Source: Brevundimonas fontaquae
GTDB lineage: Bacteria > Pseudomonadota > Alphaproteobacteria > Caulobacterales > Caulobacteraceae
Direction: 5' to 3'
NCBI RefSeq assembly: GCF_017086445.1
Contig: NZ_CP070968.1
Coordinates: forward strand, 930,001-994,000
DNA length: 64,000 nt
Part shown: positions 18,251 through 27,350 of the stretch, one piece after another
Position numbering within the stretch: the first letter of the stretch is position 1
Layout of the letters: each line of letters begins with the position of its first letter
Program-made: the position numbers and the translations under genes
The notes under the pieces: generated by a model
What the model was told of the DNA's origin: nothing
Databases searched by the model: none
What the model saw: the letters and a program-made list of their open reading frames with translations, nothing else

Positions 18251-18272
18251 CTTCATGCCCTTTTGTTCGGGA

Positions 18273-18578
18273 TCAGAGCGCCGCGCGCTGCATCGGTGCG
18301 CCGGCCAGGCGGTCATATTGATGCGCCGTCATGCAGCGCGGCGCGGCCCAGCGCTGGCCCGACTGATAGGCGGCGACGGCTTGCTGCGCGGTGACGAAGG
18401 TCGGCGTCGCGCCGTGGTCGCGTTGATAGGCCGTGCGCGACGCCGCATCGGCGCCGCACACCCTGACGGATTGCAGCACGGCCGCGCGCTCGGCCGGTCG
18501 CGGACTTTGCGCCAGCGCCGGCGTCGTTGCGGCCGCCAGGGCGGCGGCGATCAGGGCGGGGGTCAGAAAACGGGTCAT
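18273..18578 (-). CDS. Small exported hypothetical protein
   Basis: A 101-residue protein of unknown function. The signal peptide is clear (MTRFLTPALIAAALAAATTPALAQ), predicting a mature protein of about 77 residues in the periplasm. Two cysteines (VRVCGAD and APRCMTA) could form a disulfide. The start at 18578 was chosen because a GGAGG-type ribosome site lies just upstream and the signal peptide begins there; a longer frame adds residues that do not fit a leader. It converges on the S9 peptidase gene across a shared terminator. Confidence 0.75.
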   Translation of the reverse strand: MTRFLTPALIAAALAAATTPALAQSPRPAERAAVLQSVRVCGADAASRTAYQRDHGATPTFVTAQQAVAAYQSGQRWAAPRCMTAHQYDRLAGAPMQRAAL

Positions 18579-18744
18579 CGGCAATCCTCCACGGCCTGAA
18601 TTAAGATCAGGACTCTGACGAATTATGCGCCGATCTTCGCGATTGTAAAGATTATGCGACAACTTCACGTCAAATCGACGACGGTTGACGCTGCGGCGCC
18701 AAACCGGGTCTGGCGCGTTTCCTCTGACTGACGGAGACGAGCGC

Positions 18745-20790
18745 TTGTCGAACCTACGGAATTGGCGGACTTTTCAGACCAACCTTCAAGAGCGGGCGTG
18801 GGCGCCGGCGGGTGCGCGCCTGCTGACGTGGCGCGACTGGGTGCGCGACAACGATCCCGTCTATGCGGCGGCTCGACGACCGGGCACGGCGGAAAAATGG
18901 GCGGCGGGCGTGGTGCTGGTCGTCGTGGCAGCCGTCGTTCTTTTCCTGGCCCTGTTCGACTGGAACATGCTGCGCGGGCCCATCGGCCGCTGGGCCTCGG
19001 TCAAATACGATCGCCAAATCGCCCTGACCGGGGATCTGGACGTCAATCTGTTCAGCTGGACCCCGTCCGCCGTGGTGCGCGGGCTGAAGATCGGCGGGCC
19101 AGACTGGGCGTCGGATCGGGACACGGCCGCCGTCGATGAAATTCGCGCTTCGGTGCGACTGAGAAAACTGCTCGCCGGTCAGGTGGAGATGCCCCTGCTC
19201 AGCTTCACCCGACCCCGCGTCGTCCTGATCTCGACCAAGGACGGTCGCAAGAGCTGGGTGCTGAATCCCGACAAGCCGGATACTGGCGAGGGGCTGAAGT
19301 TGCCGGTGATCCAGCAACTGGTCATCAAGGACGGCCAGCTGTCCTTCGATGAACAGCGGCGCGGTTTGACCTTGGAGGCGGCGGTCAATGCGCGCGAGGC
19401 CGCAGGGGGCGCAGCGGGTTTCCTGCTGGAAGGCCGCGGCGCCGTGAACGGATCGCCGCTGACGCTGAAGGTCGAGGGCGGCCCCTTCGTCAACATTCGT
19501 CGCAACCGACCCTATCGCTTCGAGGCCGCCGTCAATGGGGCAGGGTCATCGCTGATCGCCAAGGGCGAAATCACGCGGCCGTTCGATCTGGGGCGGTTCG
19601 ATGCGACCCTGACCATGCAGGGGCGCGATCTGTCGGATCTGTATCTGTTGACGGGCGTAACCCTGCCCAATACGCCGCCTTATCGGCTGTCGGGGGCGCT
19701 GAACCGCAATGAGCGGGTCTGGACCTTCAAGGATTTCGATGGACGCGTCGGCGCCTCCGATCTGTCGGGCCAGGTGCGGGTCGACGCCGCCCAGCGGCTG
19801 CGCGTCGATGCCGACCTGACCTCGCGTCGTCTGGACATCGACGACCTGGCCGCCGTTTTGGGCGCGCGAACCCGGACCAATGCGGCGGGCACCGACACCG
19901 AGGCGCCGGTGGTGGTCGGCGGCAAGCTGCTGCCGGACGCCAAGCTGCAGACCGAACGGCTGCAGACCATGGATGGGACCCTGTCCTACCGCGCTGGGTC
20001 GGTGAAGGCGAACGCCTTCGACGTGCGTCAGGTGAACCTGGGCGCCGACCTGAAGGACGGCATTCTGAAGCTGGATCCGATCAGCTTCGACTTCAACAGG
20101 GGCGCGCTGAACGGGACGGCGCGGATCAATGCGACGAAGGCGACGCCCTACAGCAGCGTCGATCTGCGGCTGGCGGGCTATCCGCTGGAATCCATCATTC
20201 CTGCGCGCAATGGATCGGTCCCGCTCAGCGGTCGGGCGCTCGGCCGGGCCAAGCTGGAGGGGCCGGGGGCCTCGATCCACGACTTCGCCGCCGCGTCGAA
20301 AGGCTCCCTTAGCCTGGTGGTGCCGAACGGCAAGATGCGGGCGGCCTTCGCCGAACTGCTGGGCATCAACGCCAGCGCGGGCCTGTTGAAGCTGCTGAGC
20401 GGAGACCAGTCCGAAAGCCAGATCCGCTGCGCCGTCGCCGATTTCAACGTCAGTGGCGGCACGGCGACCGCCCGCACCTTCGTCATCGACACCGATGTGG
20501 TGCTGGCCCAAGGCAAGGGCAGCATCAACCTGGGCGCCGAGACGCTGAACCTGAGGATCGACGGCGAATCCAAGAAGCCGCGTCTGCTGCGTCTGTGGGC
20601 GCCGATCACCGTCTCCGGCCCGCTGACCGCGCCCAAGGTCGGGGTCGATGTCGGTTCGGTCGTGTCGCAAGGCGGTCTGGCGGGCCTGTTGGGCGCGGTG
20701 GTGGCGCCGGTGACGGCCCTGTTCGCCTTCGTTGATCCGGGCCTGGCCGAGGACGCCGACTGCGGCCGGCTGATCGCCAACGCCCGCTGA
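18745..20790 (+). CDS. AsmA family outer-membrane biogenesis protein
   Basis: A protein of about 681 residues with one N-terminal membrane segment (around residues 52-71, rich in Val, Ala and Leu) and a long periplasmic part. The AsmA-like start is ALTGDLDVNLFSWTPSAVVRGLKIGGPDWAS. The C-terminal AsmA_2 region contains the FVIDTDVVLAQGKGSINLGAETLNL stretch. Family members are thought to act in lipid transport or outer-membrane assembly. I prefer the TTG at 18745, which has a GGAG site nine bases upstream, over the TTG at 18685. The start remains uncertain. Confidence 0.85.
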   Translation: MSNLRNWRTFQTNLQERAWAPAGARLLTWRDWVRDNDPVYAAARRPGTAEKWAAGVVLVVVAAVVLFLALFDWNMLRGPIGRWASVKYDRQIALTGDLDVNLFSWTPSAVVRGLKIGGPDWASDRDTAAVDEIRASVRLRKLLAGQVEMPLLSFTRPRVVLISTKDGRKSWVLNPDKPDTGEGLKLPVIQQLVIKDGQLSFDEQRRGLTLEAAVNAREAAGGAAGFLLEGRGAVNGSPLTLKVEGGPFVNIRRNRPYRFEAAVNGAGSSLIAKGEITRPFDLGRFDATLTMQGRDLSDLYLLTGVTLPNTPPYRLSGALNRNERVWTFKDFDGRVGASDLSGQVRVDAAQRLRVDADLTSRRLDIDDLAAVLGARTRTNAAGTDTEAPVVVGGKLLPDAKLQTERLQTMDGTLSYRAGSVKANAFDVRQVNLGADLKDGILKLDPISFDFNRGALNGTARINATKATPYSSVDLRLAGYPLESIIPARNGSVPLSGRALGRAKLEGPGASIHDFAAASKGSLSLVVPNGKMRAAFAELLGINASAGLLKLLSGDQSESQIRCAVADFNVSGGTATARTFVIDTDVVLAQGKGSINLGAETLNLRIDGESKKPRLLRLWAPITVSGPLTAPKVGVDVGSVVSQGGLAGLLGAVVAPVTALFAFVDPGLAEDADCGRLIANAR

Positions 20791-20851
20791 TCGTTGATGA
20801 CGACGACCGATCCGGCGATCCGAGCGTATTGTGGGTGATGGAGCCTTTTGC

Positions 20852-21703
20852 ATGACACGCCGTGGACTGTTCGCGCCTGCCCTTGGGCTTCTCGCCGCCG
20901 CCTGCTCGCCTCTGAGCCTGCTGAACACCCTGGGACCGAGGGACGGCGGCGTGCGACGCGTCGCGCGCGACGTCCCCTATGGCGACGATCCGCGCCAGCA
21001 GATGGATCTCTACGCGCCGACGGCGCCCGGTTCCTATCCGACGCTGGTCTTCTTCTATGGCGGCGGCTGGGATTCGGGCTCGCGCAGCCAGTATGGCTGG
21101 GCGGCGCAAGCCTTGGCGGCGCGGGGGTTCGTGGTCGCCCTGCCGGACTACCGCATCGTGCCCCAGGTCGTCTTCCCGGCCTTCATCGAGGACGCGGCGG
21201 CCGCCACGGCCAAGGCGGCCGAGGTGGTCGGTCAATATGGCGGAGATCCGGCGCGGCTTGGCGTGCTGGGCCATTCGGCGGGCGCGCATCTGGCGATGAT
21301 GATTGCCCTGGACCGACGCTATATGGCCGCCGTCGGCCGTCCCGACCTGATCAAGGCGGCGGCGGGACTGGCGGGCCCCTACGACTTCCTGCCGTTTGAC
21401 GTCGCGGCGTCGCAGAACGCCTTCGGCCGTGCGCCGGACCCGACCCTGACCCAGCCCGTGACCTTCGTCCGCGCCGACGCCCCGCCGATCTGGCTGGGCC
21501 ACGGCACGGCCGACACGGTGGTCCACGACGAGGACACGGTCATTCTGGACGAGCGGATGCGCGCAGTGGGCGGGCGCTCGCAAGCCAAGCTCTATCCCGG
21601 CCTGGACCACGCCGACCTGATCGCGACCTTCTCGCCTCTGTTCCGCAAGAAGGCGACGGTGCTGGCTGATGTGACGGGGTTCTTCCACCGGCAGCTGGGC
21701 TGA
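20852..21703 (+). CDS. Lipoprotein alpha/beta hydrolase (carboxylesterase type)
   Basis: A 283-residue exported esterase. The N-terminus carries a lipoprotein-type signal (LGLLAAACSP, Cys about residue 18). The hydrolase core shows the oxyanion motif FFYGGGW, the nucleophile elbow GVLGHSAGAHLA, an Asp in LGHGTADTVVHDED, and the His in GLDHADL. It most resembles the HSL / BD-FAE-like esterase group. Its substrate is unknown. The ATG at 20852 follows a GGAG site. It is followed directly by tRNA-Leu on the other strand. Confidence 0.85.
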   Translation: MTRRGLFAPALGLLAAACSPLSLLNTLGPRDGGVRRVARDVPYGDDPRQQMDLYAPTAPGSYPTLVFFYGGGWDSGSRSQYGWAAQALAARGFVVALPDYRIVPQVVFPAFIEDAAAATAKAAEVVGQYGGDPARLGVLGHSAGAHLAMMIALDRRYMAAVGRPDLIKAAAGLAGPYDFLPFDVAASQNAFGRAPDPTLTQPVTFVRADAPPIWLGHGTADTVVHDEDTVILDERMRAVGGRSQAKLYPGLDHADLIATFSPLFRKKATVLADVTGFFHRQLG

Positions 21704-21715
21704 ACCGACGAAGAA

Positions 21716-21800
21716 TGGTGCGGGCGGCCGGGGTCGAACCGGCACTCCTTTCGGAACTGGATTTTGAGTCCAGCGCGTCTACCAATTCCACCACGCCCGC
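21716..21800 (-). tRNA. tRNA-Leu (anticodon CAA)
   Basis: The minus strand folds into a class II tRNA. The acceptor GCGGGCG (21794-21800) pairs with CGCCCGC (21720-21726). The D arm contains TTGGTAGACGC. The anticodon stem CTGGA/TCCAG encloses CTCAAAA, giving anticodon CAA. A long variable arm and the TTCGACC T-loop follow. The CCA end is encoded (plus-strand TGG at 21716-21718). Confidence 0.96.
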
Positions 21801-21854
21801 AGAGGAAGGACCGCCTCATGCCACAGAGGCGAAGGCCGCGTCCAGCCCGAAGCG

Positions 21855-22391
21855 TTAGGCCGCGACTTCCACGTGGCTGTCCGTGCCGCCGGACCGGATG
21901 CGGCGGGCGCGGATGTACATTTCGACGCGCTGCATGACGATCAGGCCCATGGCGAAGACCAGGAAGGCGTCGGTGACGGCCAGGGCGTTCAGATGCCAGG
22001 CGGCGGCATGGCTTTCGATCAGGTCGCGCAGCAGAGACCGGCCGGCGAACAGCACGACCAGCAGAATCAGACCCAGCGGCGAGGCCTGGGCCATCAGGGA
22101 ACCGTCCGGCTCTTTTTCGATGGTGACGGTCTTGCCGCGATACCAGCCGGCGACGCCGCCCAAGATCCCGCCGATGGCCAGCACCGCCCAGGCGTCGGGG
22201 CCGAACGGAGCATGGGCCATGTTCGGGGTCTGGGCTGTGCCCCACAGGCCCAGGCCGATCAACGGCAGGACAATGGCCGGCATGACCCACAGCAGCTGCG
22301 GCTTCAGCACGCGCTTCCTGCGGTTCTTCAGCAGCACCACCACCAGCATGATCGGGATCATGAGCAGCGGGATCAGTTTTTCAGGCGGCAC
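21855..22391 (-). CDS. CcdC-like (DUF1453) membrane protein
   Basis: A 178-residue integral membrane protein with about five hydrophobic segments (PLLMIPIMLVVVLL, LLWVMPAIVLPLIGLGLW, AVLAIGGILGGVAG, LGLILLVVLFAG, AVTDAFLVFAMGLIVM). The first helix followed by KNRRKRVLKPQLLWV and the GGVAGWYRGKTVTIEKEPDGSL block fit the CcdC / DUF1453 family, whose role is unclear (one Bacillus member is tied to cytochrome c maturation genes). I prefer the GTG at 22391, which has a GGAG site seven bases upstream, over the TTG at 22406. Confidence 0.72.
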   Translation of the reverse strand: MPPEKLIPLLMIPIMLVVVLLKNRRKRVLKPQLLWVMPAIVLPLIGLGLWGTAQTPNMAHAPFGPDAWAVLAIGGILGGVAGWYRGKTVTIEKEPDGSLMAQASPLGLILLVVLFAGRSLLRDLIESHAAAWHLNALAVTDAFLVFAMGLIVMQRVEMYIRARRIRSGGTDSHVEVAA

Positions 22392-22454
22392 GTCGTCTCT
22401 CCCCAAAGACAGGATGCGGCCTCCCCCGAGGCCGCTGTCAGCACCCTAGCGGCG

Positions 22455-23474
22455 TCAATCCGCGCTGGATAGCGGCGCGACCGTCTGTTCGATGGCGCCG
22501 AAGATCGAATGATGACGCGCGTCCAGCATTTCGATCCGCACCGTGTCGCCGTGTTTCAGGAAGGGCGTCTCGGCCGCGCCGCGCAGGATCGTCTCGACCG
22601 TGCGGACCTCGGCGATGCAGGAGTAGCCCAGGCCGCCTTCCGAGACCGGCTTGCCGGGGCCGCCGTCGGCGTCCTTGTTCGACACCGTGCCTGAACCGAT
22701 GATGGTTCCGGCGCCCAGCGACCGGGTCTTGGCCAGATGGGCGATCAGGGTTCCGAAGTCGAAGGTCATGTCGACGCCGGCGTCGGCCTTGCCGAAGTCC
22801 TGGCCATTCAGCTGAACGTTCAGCGCGCCGTGCAGCTTGCCGTCCTTGAAGCGATCGCCCAGCGCCTCGGGCGTGACCAGAACGGGCGACAGGGCGCTGG
22901 CGGGCTTGGACTGGACGAAGCCGAACCCCTTGGCCAGTTCGGCCGGGATCAGGTTGCGCAGGCTCACGTCGTTGACCAGGCCGACCAGGCGAATGGCGTC
23001 GAGCGCCTGTTCGCGCGTCGCGCCCTGAGGCACGTCGCCGACGACGACCACGATCTCGGCCTCCAGGTCGCAGCCCCAGGCCTCGTCGGCCAGCGGGATC
23101 GGATCGCGCGGCGACAGGAAGCCGTCGGAGCCGCCCTGATACATCAGCGGGTCGGTCCAGAAGCTCTCGGGCATTTCGGCGCCGCGCGCCTTACGAACCA
23201 GTTCGACGTGGTTCACATAGGCCGAGCCGTCCGCCCACTGATAGGCGCGGGGCAGGGGCGAGGCGGCGTCGCGTTCGTGGAAGCGGCCGCGCGGCACGGC
23301 CTCATGCTCCAGGCTTTCGGCCAAGGCCTCGAGGCGGGGGCCGCAGCGGTCCCAGTCATCCAGCGCCGCCTGCAGCGTCGGGGCGATCAGGAAGGCGTCG
23401 GTGAACCAGTTTAGGTCCTGAGAGACGACAACGAGGCGGCCGTCGCGGCCGTGCTTGAGCGAGGCGAGTTTCAT
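22455..23474 (-). CDS. Fumarylacetoacetate hydrolase family protein
   Basis: A 339-residue enzyme of the fumarylacetoacetase fold. The metal-binding and catalytic residues lie in WGCDLEAEIVVVVGDVPQ and in the LVNDVSLRNLIP and FGFVQSKPAS stretch. IGSGTVSNKDADGG matches the conserved late glycine-rich loop. The length and motifs fit the bacterial FahA-type enzymes that split fumarylacetoacetate into fumarate and acetoacetate, the last step of tyrosine breakdown. hppD, an earlier enzyme of that route, is encoded about 4 kb away but not in the same operon. Other acylpyruvase-type functions remain possible. Confidence 0.87.
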   Translation of the reverse strand: MKLASLKHGRDGRLVVVSQDLNWFTDAFLIAPTLQAALDDWDRCGPRLEALAESLEHEAVPRGRFHERDAASPLPRAYQWADGSAYVNHVELVRKARGAEMPESFWTDPLMYQGGSDGFLSPRDPIPLADEAWGCDLEAEIVVVVGDVPQGATREQALDAIRLVGLVNDVSLRNLIPAELAKGFGFVQSKPASALSPVLVTPEALGDRFKDGKLHGALNVQLNGQDFGKADAGVDMTFDFGTLIAHLAKTRSLGAGTIIGSGTVSNKDADGGPGKPVSEGGLGYSCIAEVRTVETILRGAAETPFLKHGDTVRIEMLDARHHSIFGAIEQTVAPLSSAD

Positions 23475-23517
23475 GACCAAGGCCTAGACCGGATTTGCGA
23501 TGTTGGGAACGGCGGAA

Positions 23518-23784
23518 TCAGTCGGCGGCCGTCAGCAGGGCGCGGGCCTCGGCGCCGGTGCGGGCGGCGCGGTCGCGGACCTCGACCTCGACGATGACGC
23601 CGCCCTCAGGCTCGACGGCCCACAGGTAGCGACGCTCGACCTCGACCGTGCGGCCGGACGGTGCGAAGCCTTCGTAACTGTCGCCCCAAGGGGTGATCTT
23701 CCTGACCTCGACGAAGGGCATGGCGCAGGCGGCGTCCAACTCCTCGTTGGCCATCACGGTCAGTTCGTCATCGGATGCAGGCAT
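23518..23784 (-). CDS. Small hypothetical protein
   Basis: An 88-residue acidic protein of unknown function, without signal peptide or membrane segments. It has a beta-rich pattern (RTVEVERRYLWAVEPEGGVIVEVEVRD) and ends in an Ala-rich tail. It lies 43 bases upstream of the fumarylacetoacetase-family gene on the same strand, so the two are probably cotranscribed. The 57-base gap from the isoaspartyl peptidase gene, which is also on the minus strand, allows membership of a longer unit. Confidence 0.65.
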   Translation of the reverse strand: MPASDDELTVMANEELDAACAMPFVEVRKITPWGDSYEGFAPSGRTVEVERRYLWAVEPEGGVIVEVEVRDRAARTGAEARALLTAAD

Positions 23785-23841
23785 GGGTCTCGGGCTGGGA
23801 AAAAAGAGAGTCTAATTCGTCTAATTGGTCTGAACGGGCGC

Positions 23842-24897
23842 TCAGGGTTCGTCGGCGTAGATGGCGACGCGGGCGGGGTCGGTCGAGGAGGCCGCGCCGC
23901 GATACATGCCCGAGGTGGACATGGCGAAGGCAGGGCGGCCATCCAGGCCCATGACGATGACGCCGCCCTTGCCGCCCAGACGATCGGCGTCAGCGATCTC
24001 CGCCTGACCGGCGGCCTGCGTCGCCGCGCCTCCCGCAATCCGCGCGCAGATGTCGCGGGCGACGGTGGCGCGGATGAAATATTCGCCGTCGCCGGTGGCG
24101 GACACCGCGCAGCCGTCGGTGTTTGAGGCGTAGGTTCCGGCGCCGATGATCGGCACGTCCCCGACCCGGCCCCAGCGTTTGGCGGTCATGCCGCCGGTCG
24201 AGGTGGCGGCGGCGAGACGACCCTGGCTGTCCAGCGCCACGGCGCCGACCGTGCCGAACTTCTTCTCGTTCAGGGGCGGGGCGACTTCGGCCTGAGCGCC
24301 CGGTAGAGGCGCGCCGGCGGGGCGTTCGGGGATCGGTTGTCCGGCCTCGGTCAGGGCCTTGACCAGCCCCTGCCAGCGGCGCTCGGTGAAGAAGAAGGCC
24401 GGATCGACCTGCTCCAGCCCGACCGAGGCGGCGAAGGCGTCGGCGCCGGGGCCGATCAGCATGACGTGGGGCGATCGCTCCATCACTGCGCGAGCGGCGG
24501 CGACAGGATGACGGGTGGTGGTCAGGCCGGCGACGGACCCGGCGGTCAGGTCCGATCCGTTCATGACGGCGGCGTCCAGCTCGTTACGGCCAGCCGCAGT
24601 GAAGACCGCCCCGCGCCCGGCGTTGAACAGGGGATCGTCCTCCATGACCTGAACGGCGGCCTGGACCGCATCCAGCGCCGAGCCGCCGCTTTTCAGCACG
24701 GCCGAACCGGCGTCCAGCGCGCCTTTCAGCGCCGCGCGATAGGCCGCGTCCTGCTCGGGCGTCAGGCTGGCCCGCTCGATCACGCCCGCCCCGCCGTGGA
24801 TCGCCAGCGACCATTGAGGTGCGGCGTCCTGGGCGTGCGCCGAGGACAAAGACAGTGCAAAGAGTGCAATCAGTGCCGAACAGGCGATGCGCATCAT
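23842..24897 (-). CDS. iaaA: Exported isoaspartyl peptidase / plant-type L-asparaginase
   Basis: An Ntn-hydrolase precursor of 351 residues that removes isoaspartyl residues from peptides and hydrolyses asparagine. It carries a signal peptide (ending near residue 22, SSAHAQ), so it should act in the periplasm. Family motifs are SLAIHGGAGVIER, FNAGRGAVFT, and the self-cleavage site GTVGAVALDSQG, where Thr becomes the N-terminal nucleophile of the beta subunit. STGGMTAKRWGRVGDVPIIGAGTYA follows. A GGGAGG ribosome site lies before the ATG at 24897. The upstream region contains a 23-bp inverted repeat. Confidence 0.93.
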   Translation of the reverse strand: MMRIACSALIALFALSLSSAHAQDAAPQWSLAIHGGAGVIERASLTPEQDAAYRAALKGALDAGSAVLKSGGSALDAVQAAVQVMEDDPLFNAGRGAVFTAAGRNELDAAVMNGSDLTAGSVAGLTTTRHPVAAARAVMERSPHVMLIGPGADAFAASVGLEQVDPAFFFTERRWQGLVKALTEAGQPIPERPAGAPLPGAQAEVAPPLNEKKFGTVGAVALDSQGRLAAATSTGGMTAKRWGRVGDVPIIGAGTYASNTDGCAVSATGDGEYFIRATVARDICARIAGGAATQAAGQAEIADADRLGGKGGVIVMGLDGRPAFAMSTSGMYRGAASSTDPARVAIYADEP

Positions 24898-24916
24898 GAA
24901 ATTCCTCCCGGCGCCG

Positions 24917-24995
24917 GATCAGCCTGACACGACCCCGTCGGCAGGACGTCGGCGCCCGCCACTGTAACCCATGACGGGGTCGTGTCAGGCTGATC
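24917..24995. repeat. 23-bp perfect inverted repeat
   Basis: The arms at 24917-24939 and 24973-24995 are exact reverse complements over 23 bases. They begin GATCAGCCTGACACG on the left and end GTCAGGCTGATC on the right, with a 33-base spacer. It lies in the 257-base gap between the divergent iaaA and FAD-dependent genes, starting 20 bases from the iaaA start codon. There is no U-tract, so it does not look like a terminator. It may be an operator, a hairpin in the iaaA leader, or a miniature mobile element. Confidence 0.85.
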
Positions 24996-25154
24996 GATCA
25001 AAGAAAACGAAGCTCATAATCAAGTCGGGCGAATCTCGGCGGTCCTGTGTGCGAAATCGCGCAGATCGAACGTGTTCAGTAGCGTACAGGTGGCTGTTTC
25101 GATTGAAAAAACACTCGACATGGCGCCTTTTTGCGCGTCGCGCATTGTGGGCGC

Positions 25155-26819
25155 ATGACTGCATCGATCGCCTTTGTCGGAGCGGGGCCAACCACTCTCT
25201 ATGCGCTTCACGCCCTGCTGTCCCAAGGCGAGCTGCCGGCGCGCATCACCGTGATCGAGGCGCGCGGCGCTGCGGGATCGGGCAGCCCCTACAGCGCCGA
25301 GTGGAACGACCGGGCGATGCTGTCGAACATCGCCAGCGTGGAAATCCCGCCGGTCACGCAAACCCTGGCGGAATGGCTGGCGGCACGGACCTCGGCGGAG
25401 TTGCACGCGCTGGACGTCGACCCTGCCGCGCTGGACGAGCGTAGTTTCGTGCCGCGTCTCGCTTTGGGGCGCTATTTCGAGGACCAGTTCAGAGCCCTTG
25501 TGGAACGGGCGAGGGCCGGTGGCGTCTCAATCCAGGTGATGACCGACTGTCGCGTCGTCGACGCTGCGAACACGCCGAACGGCATCGAACTGACCTACGT
25601 CTCGCCGCCCTCGCTGCGCGCAAGCAAAGCGATCTTCGATCATGTGGTCCTGGCCACGGGCCACCAATGGCCGTCGCGCCAGCAGAGCCGTCCCGGCTAT
25701 TACCTCAGTCCGTGGCCAGCCTCAGCGCTATCGGAGATTCCCGCGACGGATATCGGCATCCGCGGCTCGTCCTTGACGGCGATTGATGCGGCGGTCGCCT
25801 TGGCGGGTTCACATGGCGCCTTCGTCCGTCAAGGCGACCGACTGGTGTACGAACCTGCGCCGGCAACCGAGGCGTTTCGCCTGACCATGATGTCGCGCAA
25901 GGGCATCCTGCCGGAAGCGGACTTCTATTTTCCGCTGCCCCACGCGCCGCTGGACATCTGCACGCCGGAAGCGGTCGCAGCCTTGATCGCGCAGGAGACA
26001 GGCGGTCTTCTGGATGAGGTGTTCGACCTCTTCCGGCGCGAGCTGATCCAAGCCGATTCGGCTTACGCGGCAGAAACGGCGTTGGGCGAGGCGACGCTGG
26101 AGACGTTCGCCCAGGCCTTTTTCGCCCGACGTGCGGCGAGCGATCCGTTCGTCTGGGCCGCGGCGAACCTGGAAGAAGCACGAACCAATCACGCCGCCAG
26201 GGTCACGGTGGCGTGGCGCGACGCCATCCTTCGCATGCATGAAGTCGTCGCCGCGATCGTGCCGCATCTGGACGCCGCGCAGTTCGAGCGCTTCAGCCGG
26301 GTGTTCAAGCCGATCTTTGTCGATGTCTACGCCGGGGTGCCGCATGAATCGATCGAGCGGATGCTGGCCTTGCACGAGGCCGGCAAGCTGAAGGTTCTGG
26401 CGCTCGGCGAGGACCACGCGGTCGATACGCAAAGTCCGGAAGTTGGGGCCAACGTGACGATCGCCGGACGGACAAGACATTTCCCGGTCTTCATCGAGGC
26501 GACCGGCCAGCAGGCCTTGGCCGCGATCCAGTTTCCGTTCCTGTCGCTGCTGGAGCAGGGCATCGTTCGCGACGAGGTCGCCAACGACGCCCCCGACGTA
26601 GTGCGCGGCATCGCTGTCGATGAGCTGTTTCGACCCGTCGATGCGCCCCTGCCGCCGGACCGGCTGTTTTGTCTGACGCTGCCGTTCCTGATGGGCCGCC
26701 ACCCCTTTGCGCAGGGCATCACCAGTTCCTTTGAAATGGGAGGGATCGTCGGGCGCAGGCTGGCGTTGGTGGTCAAAGGCGAGGAGAACCCGACCCATCC
26801 CGCCGCCTCGGCGGCCTGA
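25155..26819 (+). CDS. FAD/NAD(P)-binding protein
   Basis: A 554-residue flavoprotein of the NAD_binding_9 (PF13454) type. It has a Rossmann nucleotide-binding loop at the N-terminus (IAFVGAGPTTLYALHAL), then IEARGAAGSGSPYS and FDHVVLATGHQWPS. A second dinucleotide-binding patch is DIGIRGSSLTAIDAAVALAG. The C-terminus (FCLTLPFLMGRHPFAQGITSSFEMG) matches the FAD-contacting end of the family. The reaction is unknown. Members occur near siderophore or secondary-metabolite genes but also alone, as here. DUF1543 follows eleven bases after the stop. Confidence 0.82.
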   Translation: MTASIAFVGAGPTTLYALHALLSQGELPARITVIEARGAAGSGSPYSAEWNDRAMLSNIASVEIPPVTQTLAEWLAARTSAELHALDVDPAALDERSFVPRLALGRYFEDQFRALVERARAGGVSIQVMTDCRVVDAANTPNGIELTYVSPPSLRASKAIFDHVVLATGHQWPSRQQSRPGYYLSPWPASALSEIPATDIGIRGSSLTAIDAAVALAGSHGAFVRQGDRLVYEPAPATEAFRLTMMSRKGILPEADFYFPLPHAPLDICTPEAVAALIAQETGGLLDEVFDLFRRELIQADSAYAAETALGEATLETFAQAFFARRAASDPFVWAAANLEEARTNHAARVTVAWRDAILRMHEVVAAIVPHLDAAQFERFSRVFKPIFVDVYAGVPHESIERMLALHEAGKLKVLALGEDHAVDTQSPEVGANVTIAGRTRHFPVFIEATGQQALAAIQFPFLSLLEQGIVRDEVANDAPDVVRGIAVDELFRPVDAPLPPDRLFCLTLPFLMGRHPFAQGITSSFEMGGIVGRRLALVVKGEENPTHPAASAA

Positions 26820-26830
26820 AGCGAGACCTA

Positions 26831-27334
26831 ATGAAGCTGTTTGCGATCTACATCGGCGGCGAGCACCCCGGCGCCAACATCGAAGTGCATGATATGCGCT
26901 TCATCGCCGCGCCCTCGATCGAGGGCACCTACGACGCTCTGCGTGAACAGTGGTGGGGCAAGACGGGCAGTCTGCACATCGATTGCTGGTCGGAGATTTC
27001 ACACGCGGACGGCTATGACGTCAGCCTGCGTCCCGAGCCCTACACCGGCCAGGAGAAGCTCTATTATGTGAACCTCGGCGGCTATGACGGGGTGGCCTTC
27101 GCCGAGCAGCACCGCAACGTCTTCGTCGTCGCCGAAACCCTTCAGGCCGCCAAGGCGCGCGCCATCAAGCTGGCCTCGGGCTGGAGCGACGCCCACCGCG
27201 ACGAGATGTATGAGGCCGAACAGGCCTTTGCGCTTCAAGACGCCGCCCAGGCCCAGCGGATGCATATCCATCTGACGCCCCGTCCGATGTCCGGCGACCC
27301 GAGCTTCACCTGCCGCTACATGCCGCTTCGCTGA
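26831..27334 (+). CDS. DUF1543 domain protein
   Basis: A 167-residue cytoplasmic protein that fits the DUF1543 family. It shows two related halves: LFAIYIGGEHPGANIEVHDMRFIAAPSIEGTYDALREQWWG, then LYYVNLGGYDGVAFAEQHRNVFVVAETLQAAKARA. The GG-Y/H and F-V-A spacing in each half suggests an internal duplication. No catalytic motif is evident and the function is unknown. It starts eleven bases after the flavoprotein gene and is likely cotranscribed with it. Confidence 0.78.
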   Translation: MKLFAIYIGGEHPGANIEVHDMRFIAAPSIEGTYDALREQWWGKTGSLHIDCWSEISHADGYDVSLRPEPYTGQEKLYYVNLGGYDGVAFAEQHRNVFVVAETLQAAKARAIKLASGWSDAHRDEMYEAEQAFALQDAAQAQRMHIHLTPRPMSGDPSFTCRYMPLR

Positions 27335-27350
27335 GGCAAGGGGGGCGCCC

